DNA of 64,000 bases, from positions 368,032 through 432,031 of the forward strand of contig NZ_VLXZ01000002.1 in the NCBI RefSeq assembly GCF_007293315.1, read 5' to 3'. Origin of the DNA: Alkalicoccobacillus porphyridii (GTDB lineage Bacteria; Bacillota; Bacilli; Bacillales; Bacillaceae_D). The translations under genes were made by a program, and so were the position numbers. Below are positions 34,786 to 44,520 of the stretch, piece by piece (the first letter of the stretch is position 1; the number at the start of each line of letters is the position of its first letter). The notes below the pieces were generated by a model. It saw nothing but the letters and a program-made list of their open reading frames with translations. It was not told the origin of the DNA and ran no database searches.

Positions 34786-34921
34786 AATCTATCCCCTCCC
34801 ATATTAGCTATGTCTTAAATTATATGAGAGCAGAAATTATTTAAAATAAGATAAAGTATGTTCTTGATGTCTTAGAGTAAGATTGGACGTTTTTTAAACT
34901 ACCTACAAGGAGATCTCCTAC

Positions 34922-35758
34922 ATGACAAACCTAGGTATTTTTAATACGCTTTCTGAATTTGTGATTATAAGGATAAATGTGGCAAGTGAGATTACACACT
35001 TTGAGGGATGGGTGGAAAGTAAAAAACATCTCGATTACGATTTATGGTATATAGAGCATGGGGAAATTGAGCTTCGTATACAGAATGAGGTTTTTATTGT
35101 TCGAGAAAAGGAGCTTGTTCTTTTTAGTCCCAGAATTGCTTATACAGCAACTATAATCAGTAAAAGTTGCACATTTACCTTTACTCATTTTGACTTTTCT
35201 CTTGGGGAGCATACCCACATCTTAGATAACTTTGATTTAACAGGCATCCTCCATCGCCATTTAGTTGAGCAGGAAATACAAATGTACTTAGAAGCCTATT
35301 TACAATACAAGAAAAGCATACCTATGTCTGCCATTCGCTTAAAGGGCAGCCTCACAATGTTGCTATCAAAGATTATAGAGAATTATGGGAACGGTCAGTA
35401 TACCGGAGAGTTTAATAAATACCTCAAGGATACGAAGAACATTGCCGATGATATGACCAACCTGCAGCCCGTCTTTACATACATCCAAAATAACTACTCT
35501 ACATCGATTCGCATTCATGAGCTTGCAACGATCGTCGGCATGTCTGAGAAATATTTCATCTCCTATTTTAAACGCGCGATTGGTGTTACACCAGGAAGAT
35601 ATATTCATCAATTAAAAATGAATGAAGCAAAAAAAATGTTATTTAGCAAAAAATATACTATCCAACAGATTGCTAACACGTTAGGTTATTCAGATGCCTA
35701 TAGCTTTTCTAAATCATTTAAAACGTACTATAAGGTCTCTCCTTCTGAATTTGTTTAA
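34922..35758 (+). CDS. AraC-family transcriptional regulator (system 3)
   Basis: 278 aa: an N-terminal cupin-like ligand domain (HLDYDLWYIEHGEIELRIQNEVFIVREKELVLFSP) and a C-terminal AraC domain with two helix-turn-helix units (IHELATIVGMSEKYFISYFKRAIGVTPGRYI and IQQIANTLGYSDAYSFSKSFKTYYKVSPSEF). ATG 34922 follows AAGGAGATCT. Divergent from the GH4 gene, with 136 bases between for shared control; likely activator of GH4 and the importer when sugar binds. Confidence 0.9.
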   Translation: MTNLGIFNTLSEFVIIRINVASEITHFEGWVESKKHLDYDLWYIEHGEIELRIQNEVFIVREKELVLFSPRIAYTATIISKSCTFTFTHFDFSLGEHTHILDNFDLTGILHRHLVEQEIQMYLEAYLQYKKSIPMSAIRLKGSLTMLLSKIIENYGNGQYTGEFNKYLKDTKNIADDMTNLQPVFTYIQNNYSTSIRIHELATIVGMSEKYFISYFKRAIGVTPGRYIHQLKMNEAKKMLFSKKYTIQQIANTLGYSDAYSFSKSFKTYYKVSPSEFV

Positions 35759-35776
35759 CGCCGGGGCATTGCAGCC

Positions 35777-36073
35777 CTATGAATACACAAACATTGAAAG
35801 CGAAGCAAAGAAGAGGAATATCACTCCAGTAAAGACTGACATGAACAATACGGATCTACTCTTTGCATACCCAGAAACATAATCCGCTATTGAAATACTA
35901 ATAAGACCTATACCAAAGATCACATTACAGATAAATCCGTACAATGGGTTTAAAGGCATTCCTGACTCTCGATTTATAAAATCGATGAGAAAAAAGGTTG
36001 CGGCAATGAGATAAGCAATAAAAAATAAACTACTACTTACCCTTCTCCACTTCGGTTGATCGCGCAGCTTCAA
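35777..36073 (-). CDS. hypothetical membrane protein, 98 aa
   Basis: Three membrane helices after a basic N-terminus (KLRDQPKWRRV). TTG start at 36073 is supported by GAGGAGG 8 nt upstream. No family recognised; stands alone. Confidence 0.7.
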   Translation of the reverse strand: MKLRDQPKWRRVSSSLFFIAYLIAATFFLIDFINRESGMPLNPLYGFICNVIFGIGLISISIADYVSGYAKSRSVLFMSVFTGVIFLFFASLSMFVYS

Positions 36074-36154
36074 ATCTAGTACCTCCTCAGGAAAATTTCA
36101 CCACACATGATATACTACTAAATATCACCTTTTTTAGAAAGTGGGGCACTTTGA

Positions 36155-36580
36155 ATGACTTTTGTACCACCTAAACATATCGTTTCAGCTGCTACAATTG
36201 TTTTAAATGATCATAATGAATTGCTTCTAATTAAAGGGGCAAGACGAGGTTGGGAGATGCCTGGTGGACAGGTGGAAGAAGGGGAATCTCTAACGGCTGC
36301 TGCCATTCGGGAAACAAAGGAAGAAACGGGTATTGATATAGAGATCATTTCCTTCTGCGGTATTTTTCAAAATGTAGAGCATTCCATCTGCAATACGTTA
36401 TTTCTAGCGCAGCTCGTTGGAGGTATTCTAACCACCTCGCCAGAAAGTCTTGAAGTGGGTTTCTTTCCAATTGAGGACGCCTTAAAGATGGTAACATGGA
36501 ACAACTTCAGAGAAAGAATCGAAAGATGTCTCGATAAAGAATCCCAACCCTTTTTTGTGGAATGTCAGGGTAAGATTTAA
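36155..36580 (+). CDS. Nudix hydrolase
   Basis: 141 aa with a full Nudix box (GGQVEEGESLTAAAIRETKE-ETGI) near residues 41-64, which binds metal and cleaves nucleoside diphosphates linked to another group. The first strand AATIVLNDHNELLLIKGARRGWEMP is typical. Substrate not predictable from sequence. Single gene. Confidence 0.92.
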   Translation: MTFVPPKHIVSAATIVLNDHNELLLIKGARRGWEMPGGQVEEGESLTAAAIRETKEETGIDIEIISFCGIFQNVEHSICNTLFLAQLVGGILTTSPESLEVGFFPIEDALKMVTWNNFRERIERCLDKESQPFFVECQGKI

Positions 36581-36660
36581 ACGGGCAATATTTATAGTCA
36601 GAATAGATAAGACGCCATTCAAGGAATAGAAAAAGTTAAAGCTACATATTTATACAGGAA

Positions 36661-36689
36661 AAGGTACTCTCTTCTAGGGAAAGTACCTT
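36661..36689 (-). terminator. terminator for the 438-aa lipoprotein gene
   Basis: AAGGTACT pairs with AGTACCTT around a 13-nt loop, with TTTT after it on the minus strand, 14 bases past the lipoprotein stop. Confidence 0.65.
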
Positions 36690-36702
36690 CTGTTTGACTA
36701 AG

Positions 36703-38019
36703 TCACTCCCCGAAACCTCTATGAACATCTTCTCCAAACACATAATATGTAATCCCAGTGGCGTCCCTTCTACCCTCTTCTCCTCCACTTGATGTGGCAA
36801 AATACACTTTACCATCATGTGTATGGACAGAAGATGAAACCATATTAAGAAAATGTTCTTCAATCGGAAAGGTGTTCATGACTTCCCCGCTTTCTATATT
36901 AATAAGCGCAGCGAATTGGTCCTCTTCCCTGACTGAATTTTCATTATTAAAGAGACTCAAAACGAGAAATTCATCTGTTCCTTCAAAATAATGATACTTA
37001 TAGTCTTCATCTACTGGAATGAAATGTAGTTCCTCTTGAAGTTGTGAATCAAACCATCGAATTCCTTCATCATCTAGGATAATTACATAATCCTCCGTCA
37101 CTACAGGAGGAAACAGTTGATGACGATTCGTTGAATGATCAAGATGCAGCTCTTCTTGTGCATTTCCTTCATGATCATAAGATCTTAGCACATCTTCCAT
37201 ATAATCTAACGTATAGATGTACTGACTATTGGAAACTGGTACAAAGCTTGTATCTTCCATCTCGTACGCTTTCTCAAGCGTTTCTTTTTCGTACACTATG
37301 ATAGGTTGGTTTGGATCCATAATTATATAATAGTTTTCCAATTCAAAAAAACGAAAACTTGCGGAAGCATCAAGCATCGTCAGATACTCTCCGCTTTCTC
37401 GGTCGTGAACGACTAAATAGGTACCGTCCCCTTCAATATGAGAGGCCAAAAACATCATATGCTCCTCTGACGCATATACTTGTTGAACTCGTCGAAACTC
37501 CTCATTTTCATAGGTTTGCTCAACTTCTCCTGTATCAGTGGATAGGGCTGCAATTCTTGCATACTTATATTCTTCGTCATAATCTGCAACAAAGAATTGA
37601 TCCTTGTAAACTGTGTTTCCATCATAATTCCCGTCATTTATAAAGGACCATGTCACTTCCTCATCTTGCAAGTTATAGTTAAAAGAAGCCGTTTCTTGTA
37701 TTGATCCTAAAAGCTCATGATGTCCATAGAACATTCTATGTGTAATCGCGTCTTCAAACATGTCACCCTGTAAAGAGCTATACTCCACTTTAACAGCCTT
37801 GTCTTGATTTATATCTTCAAACGTTCCTAATGGATAATCAATAAGATCCATTAAATTATCCTCTTGCTGAGTCACGTCTTCTTCCATAATGTCTGTTTCT
37901 TCCTCTACAGGATTCTCATCACTTGTCGTTTCTTTTATTTCAGTCTCCTCAGTCGAACAAGCCACGACGATAAAAATTGAACAGACGAGCATTATATTAA
38001 GCTTCCATGATACATTCAT
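36703..38019 (-). CDS. lipoprotein, probable beta-propeller
   Basis: 438 aa. The lipobox IVVACS anchors Cys21; an acidic linker runs to about residue 50. The rest is rich in regularly spaced short strands such as YILDDEGIRWFDSQL, VVHDRESGEYLTML and ALINIESGEVMNTF, which is the look of a PQQ/WD-like seven-blade propeller on the cell surface. Function unknown. No partner gene nearby. Confidence 0.7.
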   Translation of the reverse strand: MNVSWKLNIMLVCSIFIVVACSTEETEIKETTSDENPVEEETDIMEEDVTQQEDNLMDLIDYPLGTFEDINQDKAVKVEYSSLQGDMFEDAITHRMFYGHHELLGSIQETASFNYNLQDEEVTWSFINDGNYDGNTVYKDQFFVADYDEEYKYARIAALSTDTGEVEQTYENEEFRRVQQVYASEEHMMFLASHIEGDGTYLVVHDRESGEYLTMLDASASFRFFELENYYIIMDPNQPIIVYEKETLEKAYEMEDTSFVPVSNSQYIYTLDYMEDVLRSYDHEGNAQEELHLDHSTNRHQLFPPVVTEDYVIILDDEGIRWFDSQLQEELHFIPVDEDYKYHYFEGTDEFLVLSLFNNENSVREEDQFAALINIESGEVMNTFPIEEHFLNMVSSSVHTHDGKVYFATSSGGEEGRRDATGITYYVFGEDVHRGFGE

Positions 38020-38292
38020 ATGTACAATAACCCCTTTATATATATTTACCCATATTTTAATACCCTATTTTTTTACAGAACAAACCAAAAGCTTTTAATC
38101 TTGTAAGGAAAACGTTGTTAACCCATATCAAAAACGTAGCGGAAATGTTTACTTTTTGCTGCTAAGAGATGAAACCTAGAGGACTAAATTAAAACAATCA
38201 ACCGTTAGTTTTTTTGTTCTCCCTTAACAAACCTAAGTGATCTCAGTTAAAATATAGAATGCATAGATATTATTAACTACGGAGGAGATCTC

Positions 38293-38907
38293 TTGTACCA
38301 TTCATCATTTGAACCCCCTACTGACTACTATGATCCATCCATTCAAGATATTGATGAACAGATCTGTAAGCTTGTCAATGAACGAAAAAAACGCTCGGAC
38401 AATAATCCTGGCTTTCCGCCTCAGAGGCTTCTCTCTTCTTGGGCCAAAGAGTATCAATTCTATGAAGAGTTTTTAAATGGTCTATTTTCCACATTGGTAA
38501 ACGAGGACCTTCAGCAACCTATAATTGTGCCAAAAGTTTTTTTGAAAAACATTCCTATTCTTAAGGCACATGGAGAGAATGATGTGTTTTATTCCATGAC
38601 AACGATGCGACAATTTCAAAATGCGAGTCTTATTTATTTAACGTGTGATCGCTATATTCCAGCTGAGGCGTTGCATCAGCATGAACACCATGAATATCCT
38701 CATTTAGAGCTTTTCATTGAGGGTGATGACAAGACCTACAACTGTCAGTGGCAGGGTGGTGGCGGTTCAGCAGATCACATGTCTAACACATATGTTGTTT
38801 CACCCCCACTTCCTGATGATGTGAGCGGATTGACGTTCGTATTTAGAGAATTTAAAACGCCTTCTAAAAGAGAAGCCACAGGTTATGAATTTACGATTAT
38901 GTGTTAA
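38293..38907 (+). CDS. hypothetical protein with chorismate-mutase-like N-terminal helix
   Basis: 204 aa, soluble. The start YDPSIQDIDEQICKLVNERKKRS looks like the first helix of a chorismate mutase-type fold, but the catalytic set is not recognisable. The second half is mixed beta with a His cluster (HQHEHHEYPHLELF). TTG 38293 is supported by GGAGGAG. The 270-base gap before it contains nothing I can support. Followed at 18 nt by a membrane protein gene. Confidence 0.65.
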   Translation: MYHSSFEPPTDYYDPSIQDIDEQICKLVNERKKRSDNNPGFPPQRLLSSWAKEYQFYEEFLNGLFSTLVNEDLQQPIIVPKVFLKNIPILKAHGENDVFYSMTTMRQFQNASLIYLTCDRYIPAEALHQHEHHEYPHLELFIEGDDKTYNCQWQGGGGSADHMSNTYVVSPPLPDDVSGLTFVFREFKTPSKREATGYEFTIMC

Positions 38908-38925
38908 AGAAAGGTGGGTACTTTT

Positions 38926-39243
38926 ATGAGCCAACGTAGACAAGACACGCTTCGAATCATTGAATTTTGGTTGTTTTTAATTGGAGGATTTACACTTACC
39001 TATCATCTCGTGGGTCCGTTTTACAACATGTTTGATATTCCGTTTTTGGGCAATGTCTGGGTCAACTGGCTTGGGCTTTCTTATACTTTATTTGCAATCT
39101 ATACGTTAGGTTTTGGCCTTATTCTATTTAGACAAAGTGACTTCTATAGACAGCGCCTATCCTCTGGTCTATTTTGGTTATTAAGCGCTGGATCTGTTTA
39201 TATTTTTGTCGTTCCGTTTGTTGTTGGAGAGAATCCATTTTAA
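38926..39243 (+). CDS. hypothetical membrane protein, 105 aa
   Basis: Three predicted membrane helices after a charged N-terminus (SQRRQDTLRIIEFW). ATG 38926 follows GGTGGG and is preferred over the earlier in-frame start. Likely co-transcribed with the 204-aa protein gene. Function unknown. Confidence 0.7.
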   Translation: MSQRRQDTLRIIEFWLFLIGGFTLTYHLVGPFYNMFDIPFLGNVWVNWLGLSYTLFAIYTLGFGLILFRQSDFYRQRLSSGLFWLLSAGSVYIFVVPFVVGENPF

Positions 39244-39390
39244 TTGAGTTATTTAAACGTTTATTTAACATTAGGACTAGAGTCCACGCTTAAGTGTTCA
39301 TTCGTTTCTTCGATAGCCACTCCCGAAAATGGGTGTACGCTAATCGCGGGATGAAAAGTCTTGCCAAAACACAAATATAGGAGTGTCCCC

Positions 39391-39789
39391 ATGAAAACAT
39401 CTAGAAACCCAAATGGAATACATGCACCTGTTGCCCCCTACGTCCACCAAATTGAAGTAACTGGTCCTCATAGATGGCTAACACTATCGGGACAATTAGG
39501 CATGGATGTTAATAAATACGTACCTGAAGATCCATTAGAACAATTTGAATTAGCACTGGATAATATTAAATTTAATCTCGAAGAAGCGAATATGGGAATA
39601 GAAGATCTCACCAAGCTAGTCTTTTATTTAGTAGGAGAATTTGATACAGATAAACGGAGACAATTGGTTAAAGACTTTCTTGGCGATCATCTTCCGTGTA
39701 CTACAATGATTTACGTCGTAGCCTTGGCAGCTCCTTCATTTAAAGTTGAAATTGATGCTTGGGCTTGTAAAGAGATTGAAGAACAATAA
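39391..39789 (+). CDS. RidA-family (YjgF) protein
   Basis: 132 aa: NGIHAPVAPYVHQIEVTGPHRWLTLSGQLGMD, EDPLEQFELALDNIKFNLEEA and CTTMIYVVALAAPSFKVEIDAWA match the RidA fold. Classical RidA enzymes deaminate reactive enamines; the catalytic Arg lies near the TMIYV strand in true RidA but is not seen here (CTTMIYVVALAAP), so this is probably a non-RidA subgroup. ATG 39391 follows AGGAG. Confidence 0.85.
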   Translation: MKTSRNPNGIHAPVAPYVHQIEVTGPHRWLTLSGQLGMDVNKYVPEDPLEQFELALDNIKFNLEEANMGIEDLTKLVFYLVGEFDTDKRRQLVKDFLGDHLPCTTMIYVVALAAPSFKVEIDAWACKEIEEQ

Positions 39790-39799
39790 GTGAAAAAAA

Positions 39800-39827
39800 G
39801 GACGTTCTACTTTGAGCTAGAACGTCC
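39800..39827. terminator. bidirectional terminator
   Basis: A perfect 10-bp stem (GGACGTTCTA with TAGAACGTCC) with an 8-nt loop has an A-run on one side and a T-rich stretch on the other, between the convergent RidA and SRPBCC genes. Confidence 0.85.
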
Positions 39828-39872
39828 CTCGCTATTTTTTTGTTTGCTAAAGCTTCTGGTAAGAAAGCCCTC

Positions 39873-40358
39873 TTAAACAGGCCTGTCTTCCATAAATTCC
39901 GCCAAATTCTCCAGTGTTGATCTTAATCCTTCGTCATGGTCCTCTTTCCGTATTCCTTCAGGTACATTTTCGCATATAATATTTACTTTTGTTCCTTCTG
40001 AGAAGGGCTCAAAAAGCCAGGTCTGAATCATTTTCCCCGCAAAAGCAGGGTCCTCAGAATCAAAGATGATCGCTTGAACAATTTTGTGATTTGGGATGAT
40101 TGTTAAGAACTCTGCTTGAACAACATCTGTATTATCTGAAGATTTACCCGAGGTGGTTTCATCTAGATCATGATACGTAAGAGTCATTTTATACATACCG
40201 CCCTCTCTTGCATCAAACGCATCTATTGAACCCGTCATCCCTTCAGGCGGGAGCCAGATCATTAACTTCTCTGGATGAATAAATGCTGAGTATACCTCTT
40301 CAGGTGCCGCATGAATGATACGTGATGCGGTATCAACTCGACTTGATGGATTAGACAT
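39873..40358 (-). CDS. SRPBCC (AHSA1-like) domain protein
   Basis: 161 aa with the START/AHSA1 pattern: ASRIIHAAPEEVYSAFIHPEKLMIWLPPEGMTGSIDAFDAREGGMYKMTL at the start and STLENLAEFMEDRPV at the end. The family binds hydrophobic ligands in a helix-grip cavity. Function not assigned. Confidence 0.88.
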   Translation of the reverse strand: MSNPSSRVDTASRIIHAAPEEVYSAFIHPEKLMIWLPPEGMTGSIDAFDAREGGMYKMTLTYHDLDETTSGKSSDNTDVVQAEFLTIIPNHKIVQAIIFDSEDPAFAGKMIQTWLFEPFSEGTKVNIICENVPEGIRKEDHDEGLRSTLENLAEFMEDRPV

Positions 40359-40419
40359 GATTTGATCCCCTTCCTTTTTACTTCATCACTTCTCTTTTTA
40401 GGTAGGGATGTCCTTCATT

Positions 40420-41790
40420 TTATTCAAATATGATCTCTTGTTGAAATTTATTAGCTAGCCCCCATAGACTCGGGCCAACAAAACCTTCGCTATGATCGTC
40501 TTCGGTGTAGATATAGTACCACTCTCCTTGCTTCTGCACTAACTCAAAAGACCTCCCAATTTCATTTTCAGTATCAGGGTTTTCTCTATGTGAAAACATA
40601 ATTTCACTTAAACCATCTACTCCTTTGTGGTCAAGACCGTAGCCGTCAATTAATGTACGTTTAATATCCTCCAGAGGGATGCTTGGATCTATTTTTCCAA
40701 AGGAGTAATAACGGTGTTCCTTTGTACTTTCATCCGAAAACCTCCACTCCGTAAAACCATTGCGCTCAATTTTTTCAAGCGTTGCCCCTTCCCTTATATA
40801 ACTAGTGAAACCGAGCTCGTGTTCATACAAGTGAAGATCAACAAACTCCCATTGAAACCCTCCCATCACCATTGTTAGGAAGGTTGGCCTTCCGTGCTTT
40901 TGATCGTAGGGACCCTTTGATACCTCGTAATCATCTGACGGTGTAATTGAGCTTAAGGTATAATACGTGGCTGCCAGCTGACTCGAATGATTGGTTGGAA
41001 CCTCTGAAAAGAAAATAAGTTTCTTATCAAAAAGGGTTGCTTCCACATAATCATATAAACGCCCTTCAGGTTCATTTATCATCGTGACCATCTTCGTTTC
41101 CTCGTCTAACTCTATGGCAAATCGCTCCTCAAAACCTAGCATAAATAGACCATCTGTGACGGGGTGATTCTCCATATAGCTCGCTAGTTGATCAGTTGGA
41201 ACCACTGTTGCCTCGGTATACACATAATCTGCAAGTAAGTCTGATTTAGCTTGCTCCATTTCATCTTGAGTTGCTTCTGAATCAAAAATGAGGATGGTTT
41301 GATTTAAACCCGTTGTCCCATTAATGATTGTTTTCGTTCCATGTTCAATCTCTTCCTTGTTTACGATCCAATCCTCTAAAACCATGACCATCAATTCTTC
41401 CCTGTGAATAGACCAGCTATGCGAACTTGAACCCACATCAAAAGGTTCTCTCACAAATACATCGGAGAGTAGATCTTCATTAACCCCGATTTCATCGATT
41501 TCTATTTCTTCAATTTCTTCAATGTCAAATTCACTATTCTCTATGTCTTCATCTCTATTCATCTCAACTGGCTCAGCTGGTTTGTCCTGACTATCAAACG
41601 TAGGCGCTAAGGCGAGTGCCAATACTCCAGCCACACCTATTGCTCCTATACTAGCTACAAGTGCCACGCGATTTCTTGGTTTTGGCTTCTCCATTTCATC
41701 TAAACCCTTTTTAAAGGCGGTGAGGCTTTTTTTATACGTATGATGAGGAATTGGTATATATTTCTTACCTTTATCATGATGGTTATCCAT
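40420..41790 (-). CDS. membrane protein, probable anti-sigma factor partner
   Basis: 456 aa: a cytoplasmic N-terminus of about 45 residues (YIPIPHHTYKKSLTAFKKGLDEMEKPKP), one membrane helix (VALVASIGAIGVAGVLALAL), an acidic linker (EDIENSEFDIEEIEEIEIDEIG) and a large extracellular domain. It overlaps the sigma gene by 8 nt. The topology is that of a one-pass anti-sigma factor; no ZAS His/Cys site is seen, so it would be an atypical one. Confidence 0.7.
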   Translation of the reverse strand: MDNHHDKGKKYIPIPHHTYKKSLTAFKKGLDEMEKPKPRNRVALVASIGAIGVAGVLALALAPTFDSQDKPAEPVEMNRDEDIENSEFDIEEIEEIEIDEIGVNEDLLSDVFVREPFDVGSSSHSWSIHREELMVMVLEDWIVNKEEIEHGTKTIINGTTGLNQTILIFDSEATQDEMEQAKSDLLADYVYTEATVVPTDQLASYMENHPVTDGLFMLGFEERFAIELDEETKMVTMINEPEGRLYDYVEATLFDKKLIFFSEVPTNHSSQLAATYYTLSSITPSDDYEVSKGPYDQKHGRPTFLTMVMGGFQWEFVDLHLYEHELGFTSYIREGATLEKIERNGFTEWRFSDESTKEHRYYSFGKIDPSIPLEDIKRTLIDGYGLDHKGVDGLSEIMFSHRENPDTENEIGRSFELVQKQGEWYYIYTEDDHSEGFVGPSLWGLANKFQQEIIFE

Positions 41791-42316
41791 TTCTGACTCC
41801 CCCCTCTTGAAGCTGAGTCTGCAATAGCTTTTTTGCCCTTTTTTGTGTAGACTTCACGGACATGACGGATACCCCAATGATACGTGCGGTATCCATCAGA
41901 GAAAACTCTTCAACATAGCGCAGGTGAAGGACTCTGCGATATTTAAGTGGCAATTGTTCAATTGCTTGCTGTAGATCTGAGACACTTTCCAAATCCTCAA
42001 AACTACTATTATGCTCCAGCAACTCTTCTTGCAGTGGAACCGTGTTTAACTGATTTGTGTGTTTCCTGTAATAATCAACAATCGTATTTTTTGTAATGAC
42101 ATACATCCACGTCTTGAAGGAAGATCTCCTCTTAAATTGATGCAACTTAGTAGCAACCTTATAAAAAACCTCTTGAAGAATTTCTTCAGCATCTTCATAG
42201 CTCTTTGTTTCTGTATAGATATAATGGTAGATTTGCTGCGCATACCGCCTATGTAATCGTTCCATGGCAATTTCATCGCCTTCAAGTATCTGTTTTACTA
42301 ACTCATTATCCTCCAA
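41783..42316 (-). CDS. ECF sigma factor (RpoE-like)
   Basis: 177 aa: region 2 (RYAQQIYHYIYTETKSYEDAEEILQEVFYKVATKL, FKTWMYVITKNTIVDYYRK) and region 4 (LPLKYRRVLHLRYVEEFSLMDTARIIGVSVMSVKSTQKRAKKLL). Its coupled partner is the one-pass membrane protein just downstream, likely its anti-sigma factor. Confidence 0.92.
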   Translation of the reverse strand: MEDNELVKQILEGDEIAMERLHRRYAQQIYHYIYTETKSYEDAEEILQEVFYKVATKLHQFKRRSSFKTWMYVITKNTIVDYYRKHTNQLNTVPLQEELLEHNSSFEDLESVSDLQQAIEQLPLKYRRVLHLRYVEEFSLMDTARIIGVSVMSVKSTQKRAKKLLQTQLQEGGVRNG

Positions 42317-42389
42317 GCTTCAGCCCCCCTTCATTACTATAGACGAAAAGAAATGCCCAAAAGGGGCACGAGTTTATCAATCATTAACA

Positions 42390-42419
42390 AAAACTCCCTT
42401 GAACGTCTAAGGGAGTTTT
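42390..42419 (-). terminator. terminator after MFS gene
   Basis: A perfect 11-bp stem (AAAACTCCCTT with AAGGGAGTTTT) with an 8-nt loop and T-run on the minus strand, 12 bases past the MFS stop. Confidence 0.85.
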
Positions 42420-42431
42420 CTTTATGTTTAC

Positions 42432-43664
42432 TTACATTGGCTTTAGTTGATCCAATGGTACACTGCTACCTTTGTACTTAATTAGAAAAAGCGCAGGCAA
42501 GACGAGCATGAAACTGCCAAAAACCAAAGCTAGATTAGAATTCCACTCTGTTAAGACCCCTGCTAAAAAGGTAGCAAGTATTGAAGAGAGCCCACCTACT
42601 ACATAAACAGCACTTCTCACTCTAGCTAGAAAAGCGTCGGGTGTCACGCCTTGCTGAACCGTTAGTTGAACAACAAAACCCATTGATAAAGCGCCATCAA
42701 ATATCAGCATTCCTATACACATCAGCACAAAGTGACCAGAAAGTATAAATACGACACCAACCGCTGAAATAATAAACAAAGCACACAGCAAGTAAAGCCA
42801 GTTCATCCTTTTAAACCGGTTCATAATCAGTACACCGAGAATATTTCCAAGCCCGGCAAAGGATAGAATCACCCCAATTGCTGACTCCGATAGGTTCAGA
42901 GTTGTGCCAGCATGAAAAATCACACTTAACACAATAAATATTGTGGCAAAGCTTAAAAAAAATGTAGCTATTGAAGATGCTTTTTGTGCAGGATTGGCAT
43001 ATAAAAACCGGACTCCCTCTTGTGCCTGTTGAGAAAAAGCTTGAAACCCTGCTCTCACGTTTGTTTTTGCACCATCAATCTCTATTTTTACGTACGTAAA
43101 GCGAAGCATCACAATTAGTACAGCTGATATCAATAACAAGCCACCACACAGGACAAGAGTAATGCTTGCGCCATATTGCGCAAGAAGAAACCCTCCTAAT
43201 GCTGGTCCAATCAGCGTAACATACGCATCTGCCCCTTCAAGTAATGTATGCGCAGAGAATAGCCGCTTACGTCCAACTATCTTCGGAATAATTACTTGAA
43301 AGGCTGTGTTGTGAAAGAGCGTCACTACCCCTATTAAAAATAAGTGACACGCGATTATAACAGGTTGAACCGTGTTAGAGTGAGTACTAAAGGCAAGGCT
43401 AAAGATGAGCAGAGCTTGTATAAAGCTACTGCTAATTAAGACGAATATAGGATTTCTCTTCTCTACAATCGTTCCTACTGGAATAGAGAATAGAATCGAG
43501 CCTACTTGTTGTGATAAGAGTACAAATGCTGTTATCAAAGGCGATCCACTTAGACTCAAAACAATCAGTGGAATGATCAGCTCACGGAACCGCTCATTTA
43601 ATACTTTACATGCTTGATGAAACCAGAGCTTTGCAAAATGAGTATTTATAAAAAAATTGTTCAT
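42432..43664 (-). CDS. MFS transporter
   Basis: 410 aa with about 12 membrane helices. The loop after helix 2 (PVGTIVEKRNPIFVL) is a divergent motif A. The general layout is MFS_3-like (EntS-type exporter). It starts with MNNFFINTHFAKLWFHQACK and has no adjacent regulator. Likely exporter of unknown substrate. Confidence 0.85.
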   Translation of the reverse strand: MNNFFINTHFAKLWFHQACKVLNERFRELIIPLIVLSLSGSPLITAFVLLSQQVGSILFSIPVGTIVEKRNPIFVLISSSFIQALLIFSLAFSTHSNTVQPVIIACHLFLIGVVTLFHNTAFQVIIPKIVGRKRLFSAHTLLEGADAYVTLIGPALGGFLLAQYGASITLVLCGGLLLISAVLIVMLRFTYVKIEIDGAKTNVRAGFQAFSQQAQEGVRFLYANPAQKASSIATFFLSFATIFIVLSVIFHAGTTLNLSESAIGVILSFAGLGNILGVLIMNRFKRMNWLYLLCALFIISAVGVVFILSGHFVLMCIGMLIFDGALSMGFVVQLTVQQGVTPDAFLARVRSAVYVVGGLSSILATFLAGVLTEWNSNLALVFGSFMLVLPALFLIKYKGSSVPLDQLKPM

Positions 43665-43778
43665 GGACGGTGTCTCCCTATCTTACGTAATTTATCACCT
43701 TCCTTCTTTATTGTATGGGAGACTTAATCCTCAACCCTTGTCATTTCAACGCCCTCCTCCTATAGTAATAACTACGAA

Positions 43779-44153
43779 TTATTCCTTCCTCCAAAAACTC
43801 GTACAGTCCGCCTTGTCCTCAATATTAAAGGCGATCATACGCTCTAGTAAGGAAAAATCGACAGGTTCACTCCACTTAAAGCGTACCAGCTGCTTTGTGT
43901 AATCATAGCCCCCTTGCTCAAGGACCTCGTCAAAATGGATCATGCCTGCTCTTTCAGGGGAAACGGACATATGCTTTTTCGCCGTGCTAAAACCCATAAT
44001 AAATGTACCGTGATCCGTAAACATGGGTTGATTCCAAGCAATGCGTTGCTCTAATTGTGGAAATGTTTCTTTGACCCATTCAAAAATGTACTCCATTCTT
44101 TCTCGATGCTCAGGTACGTCAATCGTGGCTAGGTAATCTTCAAATGTTTCCAT
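43779..44153 (-). CDS. fra: frataxin-like iron chaperone (YdhG/Fra, DUF1801)
   Basis: 124 aa: FEDYLATIDVPEHRERMEYIFEWVKETFPQLEQRIAWNQPMFTDHGTFIMGFSTAKKHMSVSPE matches the DUF1801/YdhG pattern closely. In B. subtilis this protein (Fra) is reported to deliver iron to Fe-S assembly and ferrochelatase. Assignment rests on recalled resemblance. Single gene. Confidence 0.75.
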   Translation of the reverse strand: METFEDYLATIDVPEHRERMEYIFEWVKETFPQLEQRIAWNQPMFTDHGTFIMGFSTAKKHMSVSPERAGMIHFDEVLEQGGYDYTKQLVRFKWSEPVDFSLLERMIAFNIEDKADCTSFWRKE

Positions 44154-44228
44154 GTGGTTGCCTCCTACAATCTTTTCTTTATTATACCTTGATCATCTCC
44201 AGATAAAAGTTTATTTCTAAAACATCTA

Positions 44229-44498
44229 ATGATAATGAATAAAGTACTTTTTTGCCCTAGATGCAATAATCGTGCAGCTTTTTATAGTTATATGGAAGTT
44301 GCTGAGGTTCTTGGAGTAGAGAAACGGGGATATTCAACCAAGAGTGTAAGTATGGGGTCAACAGGCACAGTCATTGAAATTACTAAGAGAGTCCTTCATA
44401 AGACCAAGAAGAAGAGTAATGTTAAGGACAAGAGCATCGTCATGTTTACCAACAACCTAAAACCACTGAGCCTAGATAAAAAAGAGGCGAGCAGGTAG
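44229..44498 (+). CDS. hypothetical small protein with Cys pair, 89 aa
   Basis: An N-terminal VLFCPRCNN knuckle could be half a zinc ribbon; the rest is basic (KRVLHKTKKKSNVKDKS). The ribosome site is poor and the frame runs into the terminator of the facing gene, so it is a doubtful gene. A CPRC motif speaks for coding. Confidence 0.45.
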   Translation: MIMNKVLFCPRCNNRAAFYSYMEVAEVLGVEKRGYSTKSVSMGSTGTVIEITKRVLHKTKKKSNVKDKSIVMFTNNLKPLSLDKKEASR

Positions 44499-44509
44499 TT
44501 GCCGCCTCT
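44478..44509 (-). terminator. terminator for 97-aa gene
   Basis: AGAGGCG (44483-44489) pairs with CGCCTCT (44503-44509), with six T after it on the minus strand. It overlaps the last codons of the facing 89-aa frame. Confidence 0.75.
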
Positions 44510-44520
44510 CCTGTATAGGG